Shown piece by piece: positions 16,740 to 24,372 of a DNA stretch of 64,000 nt. A model generated the notes under the pieces. It was not told the DNA's origin. It was given only the letters and a program-made list of their open reading frames with translations, and searched no databases. The position numbers were made by a program, and so were the translations under genes. How positions within the stretch are numbered: the first letter of the stretch is position 1; the number at the start of each line of letters is the position of its first letter. The DNA is from Sansalvadorimonas sp965243775 (GTDB lineage: Bacteria > Pseudomonadota > Gammaproteobacteria > Pseudomonadales > Endozoicomonadaceae): the NCBI GenBank assembly GCA_965243775.1, contig CBDEWF010000083.1:1-64000 (forward strand), given 5' to 3'.

Positions 16740-17335
16740 TCATGTCAAACACTTGAGCCGCTGATTGTAATCAACCAGCGATATCAAACCAATTCCATCA
16801 AACAGTTTCTTGGGCAACATCTGATTCATATGCGGCGCTCCGGCATTCCACCAAGCTCCACGACCGTTATAAGCACTTATCCGCGCCCGTTCTTTCGACA
16901 GCCCAAGTCTTAACAACTTCCTGTACCGAGCTTTTGGACTTTTCCAATGTCTCCAGAGCAGTTTTCGCAGATGCCGCCTTAACCAGCCGTCCAGTTCTTG
17001 GAGAACGCCTTTTACACCAATTTCCCGGAAATAGCTCATCCAGCCACGCAGCTTCGGATTCAGCACCTCGACCGTTTTACGGAGTGAGCATCCCCGGCCA
17101 CGCCGGAAGACGGCTTTCAGGTCACCCTTAAAGCGCCTGACCGCCTTGGCTGACACTTTCAGCCGAACATTATATTTCCGGCTACATACGGTGTAGCCCA
17201 AAAACGTCCTTTCCCACGGTCGCCCGACACCACTCTTTTCACGGTTTACCTTCAGCTTTAATGTGCTTTCGAGGTATTCCGTTATGGAGCCCAGAACACG
17301 CTGCCCTGCCTCTTCGCTTCTGACATAGATATTGC
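16740..17335 (-). CDS. Group II intron RT/maturase (LtrA-type), C-terminal exon, copy 2
   Basis: It has the same content as 1061-1656: the post-YADD part of the RT (NIYVRSEEAGQRV), thumb/maturase domain and basic C-terminus. It is in frame with 19221-20046 once 17336-19220 is removed. Because the outer intron here has both termini, this copy could yield a working maturase if the inner intron splices. Confidence 0.75.
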
Positions 17336-19220
17336 GGTGAGTAGCCCGTGGGAACCTCCCCCACAGGCTCTCTCAGAACTGTACGTGAACCTCTCAGCTC
17401 ATACAGCTCCCATCATCCAACCGATGGCCTGACACCCAGTTTCCAGTGCGGGAACAAATTTGGAAATTTCTTTGCGATCTCTCCAAGCCTGTGTTCCGCT
17501 CTTCGCCGGTGTCTTTTAAGCCTTTTGTATTTCCTCGTCGCCCACAAACTGAGTTTGCGATTGATATGGCGCAGTGTCGGGTACATGGCTGATTTGTAGA
17601 AACGACCGTAGTAGTTTATCCAGCCCTGTATCTGAGCCCTGAACATTCGAGCCAAATCAGGGAGGTCTTTGTCGCTGCGAAGGTGCAGCTTCCAACTTCT
17701 TACCTCCCGTCTGATTACCTTTCCTGCCTTGGCACTCATCGCTGGCGTAAAGTTGATGAAGTGCTTTCCCCATCGGTTCTTCGACCTTCTCGGACGAAAT
17801 GTGTATCCAAGAAAGTCAAAACTGGTGACAGGGTGCTCTTCTCTGCGGTCGCCGTCTTTACAGTAAACAATTTTTGTCTTGTCAGGATGCATTTCCAGAC
17901 CACAATCACGTAATCTTGCTTCTAAAGCTTCTTTCAAAGCCTTCGCATCTGTCTCGTAACGACAATGGGCAAGCCCATCGTCAGCATAGCGGCAGAATGG
18001 GATCGCAGGGCAATTCCTTTCCATCCACTTATCAAAGGCATAATGCATAAACAGATTACTGAGTACAGGACTGATCACACCGCCCTGTGGTACACCTCGC
18101 TTGCGGGCAATAATCGTGCCGTCTTCCTGCTGAATCGGTGCTGTTAGCCAGCGTTCGATATAGAGGGTCAGCCAGCGATTATTTGTATGCCTGCGTACGG
18201 CTTTCATCAGCAGTTCGTGGTCGATGTTGTCGAACAACCCCTTGATATCAAATTCCAGCACCCAGTCATACCGCCAGCACCGTCTGCGGGTGATATCCAG
18301 CGCCTGATGTGCCGATTTGTTTGGCCTGTAGCCGTAGGAGTCCGGATGAAAACAGGGCTCTACCAATGGCTCAAAATGCAGCTTCACAACCATCTGCGCA
18401 ACCCGATCTGATACCGTAGGAATGCCCAGCTTTCTTTCCCCACCTGCTTTCTTCGGTATCGCTACCGTTTTAACAGCAGGCGGAAAGTAACTTCCAGACG
18501 ACATCCGGTTCCAGATTTTATACAGGCTGTTCTTCAGGTCGGACTCAAATTGTTCTATGGTCTCGCCATCAACGCCATGAGCGCCTTTATTGGCTTTGAC
18601 CAGTTGCCATGCACGTACAACGTCATGCTTGGAAATTTCAAACGGTTTTGTTGTTTCCAAAAACTCCTCCCACCTGCAGCGTCGAGCTACCATAGTGGTT
18701 GATTTCCAAATTCAACAGGATGACCGATCCCCTTCACTCCAACGCCATTACAGCGCCTTCATCACTACTACGGGATCGTCCGCCCCTGTGCCTTGCATTG
18801 GTACTCAGACTCTTGCAGGGTCTCTGCTTGAGTGGCTCCCTTAACATCAAGGCGACAGGTTCCCACGTTCCACACAGAAGCCTGTGCTAAGTTCATGCCT
18901 TCTCCACGCCGGATGCCACCTGGACAGTAAACAGGTGTCCTCCAGATTTATCCCGGGCTAACGACTCCCTCCCGGTTTTGACATCGTTCCTACGCTTTCG
19001 ACGCGTCATCAAAGGTTCACTTGCGTTCATCTCCTTAACACACACCTGACAGGGTCATGCCCTGCCTTTTCCTTAACGCTCACGACCATGGCTCTTTACC
19101 ACAGCCGCTTAAGGTGGTTTGAAGCCTCCTCCTGCAAGACGGCTCCGAGGGGCCCACCCTCATCTTCTGCGCAGTGGCGCATCGGCGCTGCTTACGCAGC
19201 AGCCTGTGCTCGTGGCACAC
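17336..19220 (-). mobile_element. Inner group II intron (copy 2)
   Basis: The arrangement is the same as 1657-3541, with domain V at 17376-17409 and the 5' start GTGTGCC at 19220 inside the YADD codons of the host RT. Only a few base differences separate the copies, for example one near 18711. Confidence 0.8.
17413..18693 (-). CDS. Group II intron reverse transcriptase/maturase (inner intron, copy 2)
   Basis: The 426-aa product is identical to 1734-3014, with all RT blocks, the catalytic CRYADDG motif and the maturase domain, and no endonuclease domain. Being identical in both copies, it gives no sign of decay. It is needed for splicing of the inner intron, which in turn is needed to restore the outer RT. 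Confidence 0.9.
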   Translation of the reverse strand: MVARRCRWEEFLETTKPFEISKHDVVRAWQLVKANKGAHGVDGETIEQFESDLKNSLYKIWNRMSSGSYFPPAVKTVAIPKKAGGERKLGIPTVSDRVAQMVVKLHFEPLVEPCFHPDSYGYRPNKSAHQALDITRRRCWRYDWVLEFDIKGLFDNIDHELLMKAVRRHTNNRWLTLYIERWLTAPIQQEDGTIIARKRGVPQGGVISPVLSNLFMHYAFDKWMERNCPAIPFCRYADDGLAHCRYETDAKALKEALEARLRDCGLEMHPDKTKIVYCKDGDRREEHPVTSFDFLGYTFRPRRSKNRWGKHFINFTPAMSAKAGKVIRREVRSWKLHLRSDKDLPDLARMFRAQIQGWINYYGRFYKSAMYPTLRHINRKLSLWATRKYKRLKRHRRRAEHRLGEIAKKFPNLFPHWKLGVRPSVG

Positions 19221-20046
19221 AGTCATCGGCGTAACGACAGAATTTGTGTCCCCGCTTTTCCAGCTCTTTATCCAGGTCGGTTAGCAGGATGTTCGATAAC
19301 AACGGGGAGAGTGGGCCACCCTGCGGGGTGCCTGCTTTCCTTGCCGTTACCAGACCACCGGCAAATATTCCGGCCTCAAGATAAGCGCGGATCAGTCCCA
19401 GCACCCGCTTGTCTTTAACCTGTCGTGTTACCCTTGCCATTAATATGTCATGGTTCACACGGTCAAAGAATTTCTCAAGGTCGAGGTCTACCACCCAGCG
19501 GTAACCTGCCTCCGCATAGCTCCGGGCTTGCAGTACGGCCTGCCCTGCCTTGCGTCCCGGCCTGAAGCCATAACTGTGGTTCGAGAACGTGCTCTCAAAG
19601 ATCGGACTTAACTGTTGGTGCAGCGCTTGCTGTATCAGCCTGTCCAGAACTGTTGGAATGCCCAGCTGGCGCATACCTCCACCGGATTTGGGTATTTCTA
19701 CCTTCCGTACCGGCTGGGGTTGATAGCGACCATTCTGCAGGGCTTCCCGGTGTTCCGGCCACTGTGATTTCAGGTAGGCTTTCAAGTCACCCACCGTCAT
19801 GCTGTCCACGCCCGGTGCGCCTTTGTTGCGCATCACCCGGTCGTAGGCACGCTGCATATTTGATCGGTCTAATATCGCCGCCAATAGATCTGGCGTCTCC
19901 TCATGGAAGTTGCCCGTTCCCGCCGTGACGTTTGCCGCCTCTGTTGCAGACCCACACGGATACTGTCCGCGCCCCTCTGCACAGAGTGCCTGTATCTCAA
20001 CAGACCTGACTGCTGCTCCTGTCGTCATCGAGAGTCCGGCTCCCAA
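19221..20046 (-). CDS. Group II intron RT/maturase (LtrA-type), N-terminal exon, copy 2
   Basis: It carries the RT blocks up to FCRYADD, then the inner intron starts. It differs from copy 1 at two residues (ATEAAN for AIEAAN, AILDRS for ATLDRS). The frame is open throughout, so selection or recent duplication has kept it intact. The protein continues at 17335. Confidence 0.75.
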
Positions 20047-20479
20047 TCCATTTCACATGTTCAGCCCTTCAGTCTGCGGTGACAGACCTACTATGGCCTC
20101 GGCTGATTTCTGCCGCCCCATCCCAATGCCTCACGACACTGGTAGCCTGTGGCAGGATGGCAGACCTCCCGGAGTAATGCGCGTGACCTTCCCACTTATA
20201 CCCGCCGCATATACGTCCGCAGTTTCCGTGCAAGTATTGGGCTTTGAAGAACTTTGCCTCCTTACCCACTGCGACCGCCTCCTATGCGATTCCTGTTCGT
20301 CGGGCCAGTGTTTTGCCTTCGGCTTTCTTCAGATTCCACCTCACGATGGACACCCTTGCCGTTCAGCTAATCGTTCCCCTTGCCGGGTCGATAGTGGACT
20401 TTCACCACCAAGTCATCCAGTCGCCACCATGCGTACTGGAACAGCGCCGTCATGGCGCTACGCGCCATATCCGGCGCAC

Positions 20480-21093
20480 AAAGTTAAATGACCTCCGGCA
20501 GAGCCGGAGGCTTATTTAGGGGACGCCCTCAAAGGGCTATTGTTGCGCCCATGGGCGCGATTACCAGTCCAGCTTCATCTGCTCACGATGCTCTTCTACT
20601 TTCTCTTGATCTCGGATGTATGCTCTCACTACATCTTCATCAAGCCCGACCGTAGAAACAAAATATCCTCTTGCCCAGAAGTGCTCCCCTGTAAAATTCC
20701 TTTGTCTTCCTTTGAAATTCTTGGCAATGTGAATCGCAGCTTTTCCTTTGATGTAACCCACAACATTAGATACCGAATACTTTGGTGGGATACTGATACA
20801 AATATGGACATGATCTCGCATCAAGTGTCCTTCCAGGATTTTACAGCCCTTCCTTTTGGCTAACTCGTGAAATATCTCTCCAAGAAATTTCCTCAAGTTT
20901 CCATAAATCACCTTCTTCCTTTTCTTCGGGATAAAGACAATATGATACTTACAATCCCAACGAGTATGACTCAGACTCTTGTAGTCTGGCATGGGTACAC
21001 CTCAATGTTTCTTGGCGGAAACATCAAGGTAGGTACCGCTGTAAAGGTAGAACCTGTGCGAGTCCCCCCGGCATAGCCGGGGGTTTATCAATA
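20480..21093 (-). mobile_element. IS200/IS605-type element, copy 2
   Basis: Both end hairpins are present: CCTCCGGC-3 nt-GCCGGAGG (20492-20510) and CCCCCGGC-3 nt-GCCGGGGG (21065-21083). One Y1 transposase gene lies between them. The left end touches the start of the outer group II intron. Exact element borders are uncertain by a few bases. Confidence 0.8.
20561..20992 (-). CDS. tnpA: IS200/IS605-family Y1 HUH transposase TnpA (copy 2)
   Basis: The 143 aa are identical to the product of 4832-5263, with HUH motif HVHICISIPP and the tyrosine in VRAYIRDQ. With both hairpins present in this copy the element could be mobile. The gene is read towards the group II intron, so its transcripts would run into the intron in the splicing orientation, giving the intron a promoter. 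Confidence 0.9.
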   Translation of the reverse strand: MPDYKSLSHTRWDCKYHIVFIPKKRKKVIYGNLRKFLGEIFHELAKRKGCKILEGHLMRDHVHICISIPPKYSVSNVVGYIKGKAAIHIAKNFKGRQRNFTGEHFWARGYFVSTVGLDEDVVRAYIRDQEKVEEHREQMKLDW

Positions 21094-21139
21094 ATTAATC
21101 ATATTTTGGTTTTTAAATTTCATTGAGGTTATGAGAATA

Positions 21140-21565
21140 ATGAAGTGGAAACTATCATTGGTTATTATTTGTACTTTATTTTCAGGTTGCTCTGGAATGG
21201 TTGTAGATAGCACACCAATAGATAAAGTACTATTTTTACAAAGACAAGACTCCCTCAGGATTGCTATTTATTTAGACCATAAACAACAAACGAAGTACTA
21301 CCATATCAACGGTGGTGATGCCTATATATACCCAGCTCTTGCACAAAAACTTAAATCAAGATTTAAATACCTAACAAAACAAACTGATATTATTTACGGC
21401 AAAAATATCATTGGGAACAATATTGACAAACTTTATTCAAAATATGACGTTATAATCTTCCCAGACTGGGAAATAGAACAAATAAACCTTCATGTGAGCC
21501 TTGTATCTAGCTTTAAAAAATATGGAGATTCTTTTCATGTTAAAGATAAAACCAAAGTTAACTGA
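21140..21565 (+). CDS. Lipoprotein of unknown function, 3' end cut by IS200
   Basis: The product starts MKWKLSLVIICTLFSGCSG, a clear lipoprotein signal with the cysteine at residue 16. The mature part (DKVLFLQRQDSLRIAIYLDH ... DVIIFPDWEIEQINLHVS) shows no domain I recognise. GAGG lies 11 nt before ATG 21140; ATG 21131 is also in frame but too close to it. The last codons and the stop (KVN, TGA) come from the border of IS200 copy 3, so the natural C-terminus is lost and no continuation was found beyond that element. Confidence 0.6.
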   Translation: MKWKLSLVIICTLFSGCSGMVVDSTPIDKVLFLQRQDSLRIAIYLDHKQQTKYYHINGGDAYIYPALAQKLKSRFKYLTKQTDIIYGKNIIGNNIDKLYSKYDVIIFPDWEIEQINLHVSLVSSFKKYGDSFHVKDKTKVN

Positions 21566-22162
21566 CCTCCGGCATAGCCGGAGGCTTATTTAGGTTACGC
21601 CCTTTAAGGGCTTTGATTGCGCCCAAGGGCGCTTACCATTCAAGATCGTACTGATCTTTGCTGGAATCATTCTTTTCTTGGTCTCGGATATACGCCCGAA
21701 CCATATGCTCATCAAGCCCTACCGTTGAGACAAAGTAACCTCTTGCCCAAAAATGCTCTCCGTTAAAGTTCCGCTGTCTACCCTTAAATGTTTTTGCAAT
21801 TTCTATTGCACATTTACCCTTCAGGTAGCCAACCACACGTGGTACCGGATATTTTGGCGGAATGCTGATACACATATGAACATGATCGGGCATCAGGTGA
21901 CCTTCCAAAATTTTGCACTCTTTCCTTCTGGCAAGCTCATGAAAGATTTCTCCGAGAAACTTACGGAGATTTCCATAAATCACTTTTCGTCTCTTCTTTG
22001 GGATGAAGACAATATGATACTTACAATCCCAGCGGGTATGAGCCAAACTCTTGTAGTCTCGCATAGGTTTTCCTTCAATTTTCTTGGTCGAAAGCTGAAG
22101 GTTAGCTACTGCCGCTACGGTCAAACCTATGTGAGTCCCCCGGCATAGCCGGGGTTTTATCA
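21554..22162 (-). mobile_element. IS200/IS605-type element, copy 3
   Basis: It is related to but clearly diverged from copies 1 and 2. The end hairpins are CCTCCGGC-3 nt-GCCGGAGG (21566-21584) and CCCCGGC-3 nt-GCCGGGG (22137-22153). The left flank CAAAGTTAAC resembles that of copy 2, so the target or the element end is conserved. It truncates a lipoprotein gene on the left and is followed by an ORF-less group II intron on the right. Confidence 0.8.
21633..22064 (-). CDS. tnpA: IS200/IS605-family Y1 HUH transposase TnpA (copy 3)
   Basis: This 143-aa enzyme starts MRDYKSLAHTRWDCKYHIVF. A longer frame reaching 22286 runs into the neighbouring intron and is not used. The HUH motif is HVHMCISIPP and the tyrosine region is VRAYIRDQEK. 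It differs from the copy 1/2 enzyme at scattered positions, for example PRVVGYLKGKCAIEIAKTF, so it belongs to an older, separate insertion. Both hairpin ends are present, so it may still be active. Confidence 0.9.
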   Translation of the reverse strand: MRDYKSLAHTRWDCKYHIVFIPKKRRKVIYGNLRKFLGEIFHELARRKECKILEGHLMPDHVHMCISIPPKYPVPRVVGYLKGKCAIEIAKTFKGRQRNFNGEHFWARGYFVSTVGLDEHMVRAYIRDQEKNDSSKDQYDLEW

Positions 22163-22165
22163 ATT

Positions 22166-22857
22166 TGTGCCGGGCATGTTGCACAGCTTGGGGGTGAAAG
22201 TCCCCTGTCCAGCCAGATGAGGGCGAAGGACTAGCGAAGCACAAGGTTTGCATCGCGAGGTGTAGGCTGAAGGCAGTGTGGAGCAAAACGGCGAGCTGAC
22301 GAACAGAAACCGGATATGAGGCTGTCTGCGTGGGGACGAGTCAGCGTTTGATGACAAAGTCCCTTACTCATCCAGACACGTAGGCAGTAGATCCGGCAGT
22401 TGTGCAGTGAAGGCGGTGTGACTTACCCCGGGAGGTCTGTGTGGTGTCTGATATTTCAGACTGAGGTCATCGTAAGGTGATCTGATCGCCATACAGAAGT
22501 CAGCAGACGGCATAGTAGTTGACCTTGGTCAGCGAAGGCCTGAACGGTACAGAGTGGTGAGTAGTTTTTACTTTTCGATACATCGGACGCAGGCAAAGAC
22601 CAGCGAATACTGGTGCTCATATCAAGTGGTAACGGCGGAACCGGGAACTGCGAGATGATGAGAGCTGAGATTGTATCGGCACTGTAAGATTACGAAAACC
22701 CGGCGGGTGGTACGAGCCAGATGCCTTGTATCACTGACCCTGTTATTGCCATGTTTGTGGTAATAGCAGACGCTCAACTGGCCGAAACGCCCAGTACGGA
22801 CCCGTACGCTGGGTGTTGTGGGAGGAGTGGAGCCGTGAGGCTCCACCCTATCCCGAT
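22166..22857 (+). ncRNA. ORF-less group II intron (ribozyme only, about 692 nt)
   Basis: The + strand begins GTGCCGGGCATGTTGC at 22166 with the usual domain I elements (GGGGGTGAAAGTCCCC, GGCGAAGGACTAGCG). It ends with a domain V hairpin (GCCCAGTACGG...CCGTACGCTGGGTG, about 22788-22815). A domain VI hairpin follows (GTGGAGCCGTGAGGCTCCAC) and then CCCTATCCCGAT at 22857. No RT gene is present in domain IV. Such introns depend on a maturase supplied in trans. It starts exactly 12 nt after the right hairpin of IS200 copy 3. Confidence 0.8.
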
Positions 22858-22878
22858 TGTTAATTACAGTATCTTGCT

Positions 22879-23670
22879 TTATCTTCTGACAAAAGAATTT
22901 ATAGAAAAAATGTCTATATATTCTTCTGTTTTTTCCATCCCCTTACAGTACTGCTCAAGTTTTTCTTTTACATAATCCGTATTATCAGGCTCAGGATTTG
23001 GATCGCCAGCCAATAATGCTGCATATTCAAATATGGCACTCTTAATATGAGATAGAGCGCTTCTATCTTTTTTACAAATACGGCTTAATTGATTGATAGC
23101 CTTTTCAAAGATTTCACAATCCAGCTCTTCTTTTGCTGCCTCCAGTGTTTTTAGTGCAGTGGTTAACCGAGTACTTATCTTTGTTGTTAATTCCATGGAG
23201 TGTTGTTCAATAATTACTGTTTCATTACTCATCTCTAATACTGATATTTCTTGTTGTATAGCTGTTTGCCCTGTACTTCTTACACATTGCCAATTTTGGA
23301 AAGTAGATTGAACCTGCACTTTGACATTTCGATCATAAACTGTGCTGTTGTCATTTGAGTCAGACATTGCTTCGAAATATAAAGACATCTTGCTAAAAGT
23401 GCTGCTGGATGTGGGGGAGCCATCTATGTCCATATCCATGGCGGTTTCTGCCTCTGCTTCGCCAGCACTTCCAAGGCTAGTGGATGATGTGCAATCCATG
23501 AATTCATCATCGAAATCAAAATAGTCAAGATATGTTTCGGCCGTTTCAAAGGTGGAAACTGTTTGGCAGCCAAATCGCCCTTCATTTGTAGCGACTTGAT
23601 AAGAAGCTTCCACTTCCATGCTTTCAGGAGACAGGTTGAGCGGAATATGAGTTGGGCTACTACAGTCCAT
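22879..23670 (-). CDS. Acidic protein of unknown function (263 aa)
   Basis: The N-terminal half is acidic and low in structure, rich in Ser, Thr, Asp and Glu (AETYLDYFDFDDEFMDCTSS, GEAEAETAMDMDIDG). The C-terminal half is helical and may form coiled coils (LTTALKTLEAAKEELDCEIF, LEQYCKGMEKTEEYIDIF). There is no signal peptide and no recognised domain. It follows the intron by about 20 bp and is not interrupted by it. Composition and isolation fit a lineage-specific effector or regulator, but nothing proves this. Confidence 0.55.
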   Translation of the reverse strand: MDCSSPTHIPLNLSPESMEVEASYQVATNEGRFGCQTVSTFETAETYLDYFDFDDEFMDCTSSTSLGSAGEAEAETAMDMDIDGSPTSSSTFSKMSLYFEAMSDSNDNSTVYDRNVKVQVQSTFQNWQCVRSTGQTAIQQEISVLEMSNETVIIEQHSMELTTKISTRLTTALKTLEAAKEELDCEIFEKAINQLSRICKKDRSALSHIKSAIFEYAALLAGDPNPEPDNTDYVKEKLEQYCKGMEKTEEYIDIFSINSFVRR

Positions 23671-24295
23671 ACTTACCTCTCTAGAAAATTAAATCAGTTC
23701 CAAATAGAGTGACTCAAAATTTATAATCAGTCTCTTAGACCTATGTATTTCCTGAACTTTTGTATCTCTTAGACATTGGTCTCATCGCCCACTTTCCTGA
23801 TCAGACATCTCCCTTATAAAAGTCCTTCTGAGCTTTTGTCATTTTTCTCAGATAGTGCTGGATTCAAGCAATAAGTGCAATCGATTGCCCCGTATAGGCT
23901 TCTTCCAGTTCCATTCGGTTAAGAATAACCATCGCTTTTTTACGGTTCGGGTAGAAGGTTTCTAGCACTCGAAAACAATTTGTTTATCTGGACGCAATCA
24001 CACAGCTTGCTTATATCTCATAGATTACAAGCCAAAGCCCCATGACAAACAATTTGGATGCACCTGTAGACCATGTCGCTGTACCTATGGCTCACAGGCA
24101 CTGGCATGTGCTTTAAATTTCCGTTTTTTACTGGTTGGCACTTTCAAAGCAGTCCAGTGAGAGATATCGTCACCATAATCATTCGGAACAACTCCCTTTT
24201 TTAAGCGATATGCCCTGTTCAATACGGGGCAACGACTTCCTTACTATTGCCATTCAATAAGCTGCAATAAATATACGACATATAGTGATGTACCA
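23671..24295. other. Non-coding stretch upstream of nrdD
   Basis: About 620 bp with no supported gene on either strand. It contains the divergent start region of the 263-aa gene and, at its right end, the control region of nrdD. GACATATAGTG near 24276-24286 resembles half of an NrdR box, but a second half-site at the expected spacing was not found. Confidence 0.4.
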
Positions 24296-24309
24296 CTGAT
24301 AATCATCAA
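24296..24309 (+). promoter_or_regulatory. FNR/ANR-type box before nrdD
   Basis: CTGAT-AATC-ATCAA matches the FNR consensus TTGAT-N4-ATCAA in 9 of 10 positions. A weak -10 (CATCAT, 24332-24337) follows at the spacing expected of a class II activated promoter. That would put the transcript start near 24344, upstream of ATG 24373. Anaerobic activation of nrdD fits its function. Confidence 0.6.
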
Positions 24310-24372
24310 TATATGGATTATCAGAATCATCCATCATGGGAGGCTGAAACCAAGGGGGTAATCAGTCTTCTT

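Larger units (their letters stand above)
16668..20479 (-). mobile_element. Outer group II intron (copy 2), complete, hosting a second intron
   Basis: On the minus strand it starts GTGCGCCGGATATGG at 20479, fitting GUGYG, and ends CCTCCTACTCGAT at 16668 after a domain VI hairpin (GGCGGGAGCAATCCCGCC). Domain V precedes it (about 16707-16741). Its 5' exon is the palindromic end of an IS200-type element: the intron begins 12 nt after the hairpin. The 3.8-kb length includes the 1.9-kb inner intron. All parts needed for splicing appear present. Confidence 0.85.

Noticed and set aside
22064..22286. N-terminal extension of the third IS200 transposase
   Set aside because: The extra 74 codons translate the element end and the ORF-less intron; family members start at MRDYKSL.
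24313..24372. Upstream ATG for nrdD at 24313
   Set aside because: It lies 4 bp after the FNR-like box with no ribosome site; the predicted transcript start is downstream of it. ATG 24373 gives the usual NrdD N-terminus before the ATP-cone.
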